This document shows, in pieces, positions 36,996 through 45,109 of a DNA stretch of 64,000 nt. The translations under genes were made by a program, and so were the position numbers. The DNA comes from DATARH01 sp963734125. Lineage in GTDB: Bacteria > Pseudomonadota > Alphaproteobacteria > ATCC43930 > CGMCC-115725. The stretch covers positions 4,760 through 68,759 of the forward strand of contig CAVTGB010000055.1 in NCBI GenBank assembly GCA_963734125.1. Direction: 5' to 3'. Position 1 is the stretch's first letter. Every line of letters begins with the position of its first letter. Below the pieces are notes generated by a model. The model ran no database searches. It saw nothing but the letters and a program-made list of their open reading frames with translations, and had not been told where the DNA came from.

Positions 36996-37780
36996 CAAGC
37001 GGGCGCCATCGCCGCGGCGAGCGCCGCCGACACGCCCTCGCACATCGCCGCATAGGCCGGGGCGGTCCGCACCGCACGGGACCGCGGCTGCGGCAAATCC
37101 ACCGGCAGATCGGCGGCGATCCGTCCGGGGCGCGGCGTCATCACCGCGATGCGGCTCGACAGGTACGCCAATTCGAAGACGCTGTGGGTGACGAAGAGGA
37201 TGGTCGGCCGATAGGCCTCCCACAGCCGCAACAGGTCGTCGTTGAGCGCCAGCCGGGTGATCTCGTCGAGCGCGGCGAAGGGTTCGTCGAGCAGCAGAAG
37301 CTCGGGGCCGGTCACCAGCGCGCGGGCGATCGACACCCGCATCCGCATGCCTCCCGAAAGCTGGTGCGGGTAGGAGCGCTCGAATCCGGAGAGGCCGACG
37401 GCGTCGAGCGCGGCGGCGACGCGGTCGCGCTCGGCGGCGCGGACCTGCCCGGCAATTCGAAACGGCAGCTCGACATTGCCCGCGACCGTCGCCCACGGCA
37501 TCAGCGTCGGGTCCTGGAACACAAAGCCGATATGGCCGCGCGGGGTCGCTTTCCCCGATTGCCCGGCGAGATCGAGCCGGCAACTGCCGCCGGTCGGCTC
37601 GCTGAGCCCGGCGACGATTCTGAGGAGCGTGCTTTTGCCGCATCCCGAGGGGCCGAGGAGACTGAGGAACTCGCCACGTGCGACGCTGAGATCGACCCCG
37701 CCCAGCGCGTCAAGGCCGGAGGCAAAGCGCTTGGTCACGCCCCGCAGGACGACGACCGGCGGCGGCGGTTCGCCCCTCAC
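36995..37780 (-). CDS. ABC transporter ATP-binding protein (SsuB/TauB type)
   Basis: About 261 residues from GTG 37780. Walker A GPSGCGKSTLLR, signature LSGGMRMRVSIARAL, Walker B LLLLDEPFAALDE. The frame stays open upstream to 37978, but that stretch is unlike the family. The chosen GTG lies inside a REP-like element (37774-37813), whose AGGGACAGG also serves as the only ribosome-site-like sequence, so the start is uncertain. Confidence 0.88.
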   Translation of the reverse strand: MRGEPPPPVVVLRGVTKRFASGLDALGGVDLSVARGEFLSLLGPSGCGKSTLLRIVAGLSEPTGGSCRLDLAGQSGKATPRGHIGFVFQDPTLMPWATVAGNVELPFRIAGQVRAAERDRVAAALDAVGLSGFERSYPHQLSGGMRMRVSIARALVTGPELLLLDEPFAALDEITRLALNDDLLRLWEAYRPTILFVTHSVFELAYLSSRIAVMTPRPGRIAADLPVDLPQPRSRAVRTAPAYAAMCEGVSAALAAAMAPA

Positions 37781-37813
37781 CCTGTCCCTCTCCCCGCAAG
37801 CGGGGCGAGGGGA
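37774..37813. repeat. Partial REP-like element overlapping the ABC ATPase start
   Basis: CCCCTCACCCTG followed by CCCTCTCCCCGCAAGCGGGGCGAGGGG is one half of the palindromic element found whole at 24685 and 34235. On the minus strand it supplies the ribosome-binding region and probable GTG start of the ATPase. Confidence 0.7.
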
Positions 37814-37859
37814 CGCAGCTGAACCGCTGCTGGGCCGACGAGAAAGGTCATCGACGAAG

Positions 37860-38867
37860 TCATTTCGAGTTGGCTGCCATCCCGACCTTCTTATTGACGA
37901 ATTGCGCCGTGTACGCCTTCTGAAAATCCATGTCGGCGGGATAGAGCCCGGCCTTCGCCACGGTGGCGAAGAAATCATGCCAGCGCGAATTGCTCATCGC
38001 GCCGATGCCGTACTTTTGCGCCTTGCCGCTGTCGACGATCCCGTATTCCTTCATCTTGTCGCGGCCGTAGGCGAGAAGCGCGTCGGTCATCTCGGGGTTG
38101 TCGCGTTTGATCAGCGCGTTGCCCGGGGCGGGATCACCATTCAGATAGCTTGCCCAGCCCTCGATGCTGGCATCGACAAAGCGCTGCACAAGGTCGGGCT
38201 TGTCGCGGACCAGCTTTTCCGACGTTTGGATCAGCGCGCCGTAGCTGCCATACCCGGCGTCGGCGAGCAGCATCACCACCGGCTTCACGCCCTCCTTCTC
38301 GATAATGAACGGCTCACTGGTCAGATAGCCCTGCTGGATCGCCGTCTGATCGGCGAGGAACGGCGCCACGCTGAAATTGTAGGGCCGGATCTGATCGTCG
38401 GTGTAGCCGAATTTCTCCTTGAGGAAGAGCCAGCTGGTGACCCGGGTGTCGCCGCTGATCATGATCGGCCTGCCCTTCAGCGCAGCGAGATTGTCCGCGC
38501 CCTGTCCGGGATGGGCGATCAGCACCGAGGGGTCCTTCTGGAAGATCGCCGCGACCGCCACCATCGGGATCTTTTCGCGCACGAAATTGAGCGGGATGAA
38601 GGAGTTCGACGCGATGTTGAAGTCGAGGATTCCGGCGGCGAGCAATTGCGCGTGATTGACCTGCGGCCCCCCCGGCCGCAACGTCACGTCGAGCCCGTAG
38701 CGCTTGTAAATGCCGGTGGCGATCGCCTGATAATAGCCGCCGTGCTCGGCTTCGGCCTTCCAATCGGTGCCGAACGTCACGCTCTCGGCAGAGGCGGTGC
38801 GCGGCAGCGCCAGCGCGGCGCCCAGGAGGGTCGCGGCGGCGACAAATGCCAAGATCCTACTGCTCAT
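37860..38867 (-). CDS. ABC transporter substrate-binding protein (NMT1/THI5, SsuA-like)
   Basis: 335 residues with a cleavable signal (about 1-27, ending RTASAES). FGTDWKAEAEHGGYYQAIATGIYKR is the NMT1-type opening that contacts ligand; QGADNLAALKGRPIMISG is the second landmark. Ligands in this class include pyrimidine precursors of thiamine, riboflavin, taurine, nitrate and aromatic sulfonates; nothing here decides among them. First gene of the importer. A 17-bp tandem duplication covers its start codon. Confidence 0.9.
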   Translation of the reverse strand: MSSRILAFVAAATLLGAALALPRTASAESVTFGTDWKAEAEHGGYYQAIATGIYKRYGLDVTLRPGGPQVNHAQLLAAGILDFNIASNSFIPLNFVREKIPMVAVAAIFQKDPSVLIAHPGQGADNLAALKGRPIMISGDTRVTSWLFLKEKFGYTDDQIRPYNFSVAPFLADQTAIQQGYLTSEPFIIEKEGVKPVVMLLADAGYGSYGALIQTSEKLVRDKPDLVQRFVDASIEGWASYLNGDPAPGNALIKRDNPEMTDALLAYGRDKMKEYGIVDSGKAQKYGIGAMSNSRWHDFFATVAKAGLYPADMDFQKAYTAQFVNKKVGMAANSK

Positions 38868-38890
38868 TGGGTTCTACTGCTCATTAGGTC
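38857..38890. repeat. 17-bp tandem duplication over the substrate-binding protein start
   Basis: CTACTGCTCATTGGGTT (38857-38873) and CTACTGCTCATTAGGTC (38874-38890), 15 of 17 identical. Each holds a minus-strand ATG, and only the inner one (38867) is in frame with the gene. Confidence 0.85.
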
Positions 38891-39085
38891 CTGCATCTGA
38901 TCGGGTGATGGTCCGCGCCGGCGAACGGGGCGCCGGAGTGTAGTCGGGGGGCTGCGAGGCGTCGAGCCGTTGTCGAGCTGTTGTCGATCCGGTGGGGCGC
39001 TATCGCAACCGTCGGTCTAATCCTATATCATTGCTTAAAAGATGCGCGCCGCGATCGTGCGGGTACGCGGGAGCAGGGGGTTGCC

Positions 39086-39940
39086 ATGAAAAATCTGCTG
39101 GCCGTGATCGGCGACGGCAATGCGGGGCCGGTTCTCGAAGCGGCGCTGATGGTGGCGCGCCGGTTCAACAGCCACATCGTCGGGCTGCACAGCCTGACCA
39201 CCGAATACGCCGTCGTCTTTGGCGGGGAGATGGGTTTTTCGATTTCCTCCGAGGTCGACCGCACCTTGGAGCGCGAGGGGCACGAGCGCCGCGATCAGGC
39301 GCGCGGCCTGTTCCGCGACTTCATGAACGCGCACGGCGTGCCGATTGAGCAGCCGGCGCCGGGCTATGTCGGCCCCAGCGCCTCGTGGCGGGAGGAAGAC
39401 GGCAGACAGAACGCCGTCGTCGGGATGAGCGGGCGGGTTTACGATCTGATCCTCGTCGAGCAGCCGGAAAAACTCGCCTCGATCGCCGAGGCGACGCTCG
39501 AGGATGCGCTCTTTGAAAGCGGCCGCCCGGTATTGATGGTGCCGACGGCGATCGGGCCCAATCTCGGCGAGACGATCGCGGTCGCGTGGAACGGCAGCAC
39601 CGAGACCGCGATGACCGTGGCGCTTGCCATGCCGTTCCTCAAGCACGCCAAGCAGGTGATCGTCGTCGCGGTCGGCCCGCAGCATATGCCCGAACCCGGG
39701 CCGACCGGCGAGGAGCTGGCCCACAGCCTCGAGGGCCATGGGCTCAATGTCAGCCTGCGCAGCGCCTTCGGCCGGCAGCGGGCGATGGGCGAATCCTTCC
39801 TCAAGGAGGCGATGGCCGCGGGCGCCGATTTGTTGCTGAAGGGCGCTTATACGCAAAGCCGCATCCGCCAGATGATCTTCGGTGGCGCCACCCGCCACAT
39901 CATCATGGAAGCAAAGATCCCGGTGATCATGGCGCGGTGA
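39086..39940 (+). CDS. Universal stress protein (UspA family, double-length)
   Basis: 284 residues from ATG 39086, with GCAGGGGG upstream. The length fits two fused Usp folds. The C-terminal half carries the ATP-binding pattern GADLLLKGAYTQSRIR followed by GGATRHIIMEAKIPVIM. Role in stress survival is by family only. The preceding 218 bases hold a short non-coding leader with no clear operator. Confidence 0.88.
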   Translation: MKNLLAVIGDGNAGPVLEAALMVARRFNSHIVGLHSLTTEYAVVFGGEMGFSISSEVDRTLEREGHERRDQARGLFRDFMNAHGVPIEQPAPGYVGPSASWREEDGRQNAVVGMSGRVYDLILVEQPEKLASIAEATLEDALFESGRPVLMVPTAIGPNLGETIAVAWNGSTETAMTVALAMPFLKHAKQVIVVAVGPQHMPEPGPTGEELAHSLEGHGLNVSLRSAFGRQRAMGESFLKEAMAAGADLLLKGAYTQSRIRQMIFGGATRHIIMEAKIPVIMAR

Positions 39941-40055
39941 TCCTGGCCGGGAGGAGTGGCTGCGCCGTCACCCCGCGATGGAACTTGCCAGCGCGTTATC
40001 CTAGTGTGTGACGCGCCGCGCCATTGAAAGCGCGCGGCCGTTAGGGGAGATCAGC

Positions 40056-40532
40056 ATGCGGTCAGCGGCGTGGTACCGGGCGGCGGTTCTGTGGGCCGGA
40101 GTTGCGGCGCTTGTCGCGATATCCCCGGCGGTGGCGCAAGCGCCGCCTCCCGGAGGCGAACCGGCCGACATCGCCGCGTGCCTCTGCCTCGGGCAGACGG
40201 TCACCACGCTGAACGCCGATATGACCGCCCAGCAGCAAGCCTACGCGGCGGCGCGCGGCGAGTTGACGCGGCTCGATGCCCAGCTGGAAAGCGCGCGCGC
40301 CGGGATGGACGTCAACGACCCGGCTTCGGTCGCCCGGTTCCGCCAGCTGCTCGAACAGCGCGACGCCGCGTTCCGGCGCTCGACGGGCCTCGTCACAGGC
40401 GATCTGAACCGCGCCATCGCGCGCTACAATGCGCGGGTCAACGACTATAACGCGCGCTGCGCCAACCGGCCGCGCAACCCGGAGCTGCTCGCCCAAGTGC
40501 AGGCGACGCTGTCCTGCCCGCCGCTCTACTGA
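40056..40532 (+). CDS. Secreted protein of unknown function
   Basis: 158 residues from ATG 40056 (AGGGGAG upstream). A signal peptide (about 1-28, cleavage after AVAQA) precedes a Cys-rich small domain: CLCLGQTV, a helical, coiled-coil-prone middle (LDAQLESARAGMD to RFRQLLEQRDAAFRRS), YNARVNDYNARC and a final LSCPPLY. Four Cys may form disulfides in the periplasm. No known family recognised. Convergent with hisI, the two stops lying inside a triplicated 14-bp repeat. Confidence 0.7.
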   Translation: MRSAAWYRAAVLWAGVAALVAISPAVAQAPPPGGEPADIAACLCLGQTVTTLNADMTAQQQAYAAARGELTRLDAQLESARAGMDVNDPASVARFRQLLEQRDAAFRRSTGLVTGDLNRAIARYNARVNDYNARCANRPRNPELLAQVQATLSCPPLY

Positions 40533-40568
40533 TTGGCACGCTACTGATCGGCGCCTACTGATCGGAGC
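40526..40568. repeat. Triplicated 14-15 bp repeat across two convergent stop codons
   Basis: CTACTGATTGGCACG (40526-40540), CTACTGATCGGCGC (40541-40554) and CTACTGATCGGAGC (40555-40568) stand head to tail. The first copy provides the TGA of the secreted-protein gene; the third provides the minus-strand TAG of hisI. Confidence 0.85.
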
Positions 40569-40977
40569 TCGGGCGGTTCGCCGGCGCCGGGTAGAGCTGC
40601 TCGGGGGCGATCTCGGGCTCGGCGATGAGCGCCCACGCGCTGCCGCGCCACGCCCGAAAGAAACAGCTGCGCCGCCCGGTGTGGCAGGCGACGCCGTGCT
40701 GGTCGACCAGCAATAACACCGCGTCGCCGTCGCAATCGAGCCGCAACTCGTGGAGGCGCTGGACCTGGCCGGAGGTCTCGCCCTTGCGCCACAGCGCCTG
40801 GCGCGAGCGCGACCAATAGCAGGCCTTGCCCTCGGTCAGCGTCAGGCGGACCGCTTCGCGGTTCATCCACGCCATCATCAGGACTTCGCCGGTGTCGTGC
40901 TGCTGGGCGATCGCGGGAACCAGCCCGTCAGGGCCGAATTGGATTTCGTCGAGGGCGCGCTCGATCGCATCGGTCAC
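40555..40977 (-). CDS. hisI: Phosphoribosyl-AMP cyclohydrolase
   Basis: 140 residues, third step of histidine synthesis. VPAIAQQHDTGEVLMMAWMN, ACYWSRSRQALWRKGETSGQ, ELRLDCDGDAVLLLVDQ and the Zn-binding CHTGRRSCFFR are all intact. It stands alone as a cyclohydrolase without the HisE domain, usual in alphaproteobacteria. It ends inside the CTACTGATCGG repeat array. Confidence 0.95.
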   Translation of the reverse strand: MTDAIERALDEIQFGPDGLVPAIAQQHDTGEVLMMAWMNREAVRLTLTEGKACYWSRSRQALWRKGETSGQVQRLHELRLDCDGDAVLLLVDQHGVACHTGRRSCFFRAWRGSAWALIAEPEIAPEQLYPAPANRPSSDQ

Positions 40978-40998
40978 GCTCTTTCTCCTCAGTCACGG

Positions 40999-42039
40999 TC
41001 AGCTTCGGAAGCGCAGCGTGCGCGGCTTGACCGGGTTTTCAAACGGGCGCCCCTCGGCGCTGGCGCGCGCGTATTCGTTCTTGAGCCGGTGGTACCATTT
41101 CGCCTGGGTATCGGCATCGTCGACCAGCATCAGCGCCGGGTTGTGGCGCAGCCCCTTGCTCTGCAGGGTGAGGGCCGCGCGGTCCTGGAAGGCGAAGGTG
41201 CGCAAGCCCCACAGCAATAACGGCTTGATCGCGGTCAGCCACCACGGCGACCAATAGGCGGCGTAGCACATCTCGATGTTGTCGTCGTCGATCGGCGTCA
41301 CCGTATTGAGGGTGACGAACCAATCCCGGCCGAACGTCGTGTGCTCGATGCGGGTGCTCGGCAGATGGAAGAAGAGCCGCGTCTGCGGCGTCCCGCGCAG
41401 CAGCCGGTAGAGCGACAGATTGTTCGACGGCGGATGTGGCAGCATCATGAAGCCGTAGGGCGCGGGGGCGAATTCCTTGGCCTTTTCGGTGATCGAGCCG
41501 GGCTTGCGCCACCACCACGAGACATGGACGAACGGGTTGTGCGTCGGGTCCATCTGCCCGAACACCGCCGCGTCGATCGAGCACGGCACTTGCATCTTCA
41601 TCGTCAGGTCGGGCTGGCGGTCGGGGGCGACGCCGGGCAGTGCCGGCACCTCCGCGGCCGCCGCCGGATCGCTGCCGAAGAACACCCAGATGTTGCCGTA
41701 GCGCTCGACCACCGGATAGGATTTGACCCTGATTCGCGCGATGTCGAACGCGTCACCCGGAGTCAAGGACGGGATTGCCTTGCAGTGCCCGGCACGGTCG
41801 AAGCGCCAGCCATGATAGGGGCATTGGATCTCGGCCCCGTCGAACCGTCCCCCGCTCAAGGGCACGCCGCGATGCGGGCAGATGTCGCGCAGTGCGAACG
41901 CCGTGCCGTCGCGGTCGCGGCCGATGACGACGGGCTCGCCGAGCATCAGCCGCGGCGTCACCGTGCCCGGGCGCAGCGCGCGGCTCGGCATCGCGTAATA
42001 CCAGATCTGCCGCAGCGGCGCGGACCGGTCGCCCTCCAC
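40999..42039 (-). CDS. Rieske 2Fe-2S aromatic ring-hydroxylating / O-demethylase oxygenase subunit
   Basis: 346 residues. Rieske centre: CPHRG and CPYHGWRF. The mononuclear iron site is DPTHNPFVH, with two His in the H-x4-H spacing. This is the VanA/PobA-like oxygenase branch that demethylates or hydroxylates aromatic, sterol or similar substrates; it needs a reductase not found in the window. 21 bases upstream of hisI on the same strand. Confidence 0.88.
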   Translation of the reverse strand: MEGDRSAPLRQIWYYAMPSRALRPGTVTPRLMLGEPVVIGRDRDGTAFALRDICPHRGVPLSGGRFDGAEIQCPYHGWRFDRAGHCKAIPSLTPGDAFDIARIRVKSYPVVERYGNIWVFFGSDPAAAAEVPALPGVAPDRQPDLTMKMQVPCSIDAAVFGQMDPTHNPFVHVSWWWRKPGSITEKAKEFAPAPYGFMMLPHPPSNNLSLYRLLRGTPQTRLFFHLPSTRIEHTTFGRDWFVTLNTVTPIDDDNIEMCYAAYWSPWWLTAIKPLLLWGLRTFAFQDRAALTLQSKGLRHNPALMLVDDADTQAKWYHRLKNEYARASAEGRPFENPVKPRTLRFRS

Positions 42040-42212
42040 TCACCTCTCCCCGATCGCTAGAGCGCAAGACTAGCCTAGCCCGAGAGCCCGACAGAACCTT
42101 ATTCTATGGCGGGGCTCGGCGGCTTTGCTCGAAGGGCCGCGAGCGGCTATCCTGGCGTGGCGGCGACCGCTATTTTCGCCGCCAGGCACCTCGACAGGGC
42201 TTTGCCGCGACC

Positions 42213-43181
42213 TTGGCCGCTTTGCGCATCATCCGACATCCCGGTCCCGCATCGAGCCACCCGCGCGGCGCGGTGCTGGCGATGGGCAATTTCGACGGGC
42301 TGCACCGGGGCCATGCCGCCCTCATCGGCGAGGCGCGCGATCGCGCCCGCGCCGCCGGCGTGCCCGCGGCGGTGCTGACGTTCGAGCCGCATCCGCGCAG
42401 CGTCTTCATGCCCGAGGGCGAGCCGTTCCGGCTGACCCCGTTCCGGGTCAAGGAGCGCGAGATCGCGCGGCTCGGGGTCGACCTCTTGTTCGTCCAGCAT
42501 TTCGACCTCGATTTCGCCCGCAAGACCGCCGAATTGTTTGTCGAGGAGGTGCTTATCGGCGCGATCGGTGCGACCCACATCGTCGTCGGGCACGATTGCA
42601 CCTTTGGCAACCGCCGCCGCGGCACGCCCGAGATGCTGCGCCAAGCCGGGGCCGAACACGGCTTTGGCCTCACCGTCATCGAGCCGGTGCGCGGCCCCGA
42701 CGCCACCGCCTATTCGGCCACTCATATCCGCGAGCTGCTGAAATCCGGGAAGGCGCGCGAGGCCGCCGCCCAGCTCGGCCGCTTCTGGGAGATCGACGGC
42801 CGCGTCATGGTCGGCGACCGCCGCGGCCGCACGATCGGGTTTCCCACCGTCAATCTCGGCCTCGGCGAAAACCTGCGCCCCGCCTTCGGGGTCTATGCGG
42901 TCCGCGTCACCGGGGACGGCCCCGATGACGCCTTCACCGGCCGTACGATCGACGGCGTCGCCAACATCGGCTTGCGCCCGACCGTGGGCAGCCCCGAGCC
43001 GCGCCTCGAAGCCCATCTCTTCGACATCGACCAGGACCTCTACGGCCGCCACCTGCGCGTCTCGCTCGTCGAGTTCATCCGCCCCGAGAAGAAATTTTCC
43101 GGGCTCGACGCGCTCCAGGCGCAGATCGCTGAAGACGCTCAGACGGCACGGGCGATCCTGGCGGGCGTTCCGCCGGGCTGA
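42213..43181 (+). CDS. ribF: Bifunctional riboflavin kinase / FAD synthetase
   Basis: 322 residues, converts riboflavin to FMN and then FAD. The N-terminal nucleotidyltransferase has GNFDGLHRGHAALI, VGHDCTFGNRRRG and YSATHIRELL; the C-terminal kinase has RTIGFPTVNL and GVANIGLRPT. The first possible start is TTG 42213; TTG 42222 (giving MRIIRHPG) matches homologues at least as well. No ATG is in a sensible place. In other alphaproteobacteria ribF is followed directly by ileS; here a cyclase gene lies between. Confidence 0.95.
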   Translation: MAALRIIRHPGPASSHPRGAVLAMGNFDGLHRGHAALIGEARDRARAAGVPAAVLTFEPHPRSVFMPEGEPFRLTPFRVKEREIARLGVDLLFVQHFDLDFARKTAELFVEEVLIGAIGATHIVVGHDCTFGNRRRGTPEMLRQAGAEHGFGLTVIEPVRGPDATAYSATHIRELLKSGKAREAAAQLGRFWEIDGRVMVGDRRGRTIGFPTVNLGLGENLRPAFGVYAVRVTGDGPDDAFTGRTIDGVANIGLRPTVGSPEPRLEAHLFDIDQDLYGRHLRVSLVEFIRPEKKFSGLDALQAQIAEDAQTARAILAGVPPG

Positions 43182-43246
43182 ACCCACCGGCCTCAACCGC
43201 TGCCCCGCTGCCGGAACCATCGTCCCCGGCTGAGGGTGCTGCTATT

Positions 43247-44941
43247 ATGAGCGTGGCGAACGATTTGGCGGAGGTGGCCGTGTCCGACAACGATGGCGCG
43301 GCGGCGGGGGATCTCGAACGCCGGCTGGCGACGATCCTGTCGGCCGATGTGGCCGCGTACAGCCGCTTGATGGCAGAGGACGAAGAAGAGACGCTGCGCG
43401 TGTTCCGCGGCCATAAGGAGGTGTTCGAGAGGCTCGTCGCGCTGCACCGAGGCCGCATCTTCAACACCGCGGGCGATGCGATTTTGGCGGAGTTCGGCAG
43501 CGCGGTCGAGGCGGTGCGTTGCGCGACCGAGATCCAGGCGGCCTTGCGCACCCGCAACGATCAATTGCCCGAAGACCGGCAGGTCCAGTTCCGCATCGGC
43601 GTCAATCTCGGCGACGTCATGGTGCAGGATCACGACCTGCTAGGCGATGGGGTCAATGTCGCCGCCCGGCTGCAAGGGGCCGCCGCACCTGGCGGCATCT
43701 GCATCGCCGGCAGCGTCTACGACCAGATCCGCAACCGGCTGTCGCTGTCGTTCAAGCCGCTCGGCGACATGAAATACAAGAACATTCCGCAGGCGGTGCG
43801 GACCTTCTCGATCGTCGAAGCCGAGGGGCTTGGCGAGCTGCCGGTTCCGACCGATGGTCCACCGCGTGGCGCTGGGGCTTTCCCGCGCCGGCTCGCTGCG
43901 GCGGCGGCCGCATTGCTGCTGGCCGCCGCCGGAGGCGGGGGGTTGTGGCTTTATTCCGATCACCAGCGCCAAACCGCAGCCGCGCCGACAGTGCCATCGG
44001 CTGCCGAAAAATCCGCCGCCGTATCCACCCCTGCTGTACCGGAGACATCAGCAGCGGTGACGCCGGCTGCCGCTCCGCCCGCTGAGCCGCCGCGAACCGA
44101 CGCCGCGCCAGCGGCAACGCCACCGGCTGCGAATGACGGGGTTTATGCCGGTCCGATCTGCTTTGCCGCCACCCAGAACCTTGCTGCGACCTGCTTCCCG
44201 GTCCGCGTGACGCTGCAGGACGGCAGCCTTTCGGGGCAGTGGCCCGGCCGCGATCCCGCCGTCACGATGCATCTCGCCGGTGATGTCTCGGCCTCCGGAC
44301 ACGTCACGATCCACCTGCACGCCGAAAAGGCCGATGGCGCGCGGTTGGCCGTGGTCGATTTCAGCGGAACGCTCCAGAATGGATCGCTCGACGCCACCGG
44401 CGCGTTTGCAAACGGGCGGGGCGCCACGCTGAACTGGCGCAAAAGCGATGAGACCCAGCCCTCGGCAGCGGTCCCCGCAGCAACGCTGCCTTCCGCGGTC
44501 GAGGCCAAACCGCCGGGACCGGCGCCGGCCGAGGCGACGCCGGCCGTCGCCACGACCGCGGCTCCGGCGGCCGTAGGAAAACCGCCGCAGCCAACCAATT
44601 CGGCGAGCCTGACGACCGCCGCTTCGGAGGGGCGCTATGCCGGGCCGGTCTGTTTTGGTCCGGGTCCGGTCGAGGGGCCGCGCTGCTTCCGCGCCCAGGC
44701 TACTGTCCAGCAGGGTCGAATTACCGGCCAATGGCCCGGCCGCGACCCGGGCGTGACGATGCATCTCGAGGGCCATGTCCTGCCGTCGGGTGCGGTGTCG
44801 ATCCACATGCATGCCGACGAGGCGAGCGGCAAGCGACGCGCGACGATCAACCTGACCGGCACGCTGCGCGACGGCAAGCTCGACGCCACCGGCGCCTTTC
44901 TCAACGGCCGCAGCACGTCGTTGAACTGGAGCAAGAACTGA
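43247..44941 (+). CDS. Class III adenylate/guanylate cyclase with membrane helix and two repeated C-terminal domains
   Basis: 564 residues. Cytoplasmic cyclase domain (about 22-195): ILSADVAAYSRLM with the metal Asp, FNTAGDAILAEF with the second, and LLGDGVNVAARLQ with the transition-state Asn/Arg. A single membrane segment (about 210-232) and a Pro/Ala-rich linker follow, then two homologous ~104-residue domains (about 297-400 and 461-564) joined by another Pro/Ala linker. Each begins YAGPxCF, contains GQWPGRDPxVTMHL and ends with GxLDATGAF.NGR...LNW, with two Cys near its start. They should be periplasmic and probably sense something. Cyclic AMP is the likely product, but cGMP cannot be excluded. 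A terminator-like hairpin follows before ileS. Confidence 0.88.
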   Translation: MSVANDLAEVAVSDNDGAAAGDLERRLATILSADVAAYSRLMAEDEEETLRVFRGHKEVFERLVALHRGRIFNTAGDAILAEFGSAVEAVRCATEIQAALRTRNDQLPEDRQVQFRIGVNLGDVMVQDHDLLGDGVNVAARLQGAAAPGGICIAGSVYDQIRNRLSLSFKPLGDMKYKNIPQAVRTFSIVEAEGLGELPVPTDGPPRGAGAFPRRLAAAAAALLLAAAGGGGLWLYSDHQRQTAAAPTVPSAAEKSAAVSTPAVPETSAAVTPAAAPPAEPPRTDAAPAATPPAANDGVYAGPICFAATQNLAATCFPVRVTLQDGSLSGQWPGRDPAVTMHLAGDVSASGHVTIHLHAEKADGARLAVVDFSGTLQNGSLDATGAFANGRGATLNWRKSDETQPSAAVPAATLPSAVEAKPPGPAPAEATPAVATTAAPAAVGKPPQPTNSASLTTAASEGRYAGPVCFGPGPVEGPRCFRAQATVQQGRITGQWPGRDPGVTMHLEGHVLPSGAVSIHMHADEASGKRRATINLTGTLRDGKLDATGAFLNGRSTSLNWSKN

Positions 44942-45009
44942 ACTCCCTCCCGCATTCCCGTCGAAACAACCCCCTCGAATTCGGTCGGCGCGGCTGCTAT
45001 ATCTGCGTG

Positions 45010-45063
45010 ATGCTGGCGAGCCTCTTGCGGATGCTGCGAATTAGCGGCCCGATCCTCGACTGA
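45010..45063 (+). CDS. Candidate leader peptide upstream of ileS (17 aa)
   Basis: ATG 45010 to TGA 45061-45063 encodes MLASLLRMLRISGPILD, five Leu and two Ile in 17 codons. No ribosome site, but TATATC at 44998-45003 six bases before the ATG would make a promoter whose transcript starts at the AUG itself (leaderless), as known for trpL of rhizobia. The stop codon lies at the loop of the following terminator hairpin. Translation is not proven. Confidence 0.4.
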   Translation: MLASLLRMLRISGPILD

Positions 45064-45085
45064 GGATCGGGACGGCGTTCTTTTT
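45048..45085 (+). terminator. Rho-independent terminator / candidate attenuator before ileS
   Basis: A perfect 10-bp stem (CCCGATCCTC 45048-45057, GAGGATCGGG 45062-45071) with a GACT loop, then TTCTTTTT at 45078-45085. It ends 24 bases before ileS. It may simply close the cyclase transcript or serve as an attenuator with the short ORF that ends in it. Confidence 0.65.
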
Positions 45086-45109
45086 CGTGCATTCACCGTG
45101 GGGCTGACC

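Noticed and set aside
37781..37978. N-terminal extension of the ABC ATPase frame
   Set aside because: Translation through the REP-like element and upstream DNA is unlike any ABC protein; the GTG at 37780 is preferred.
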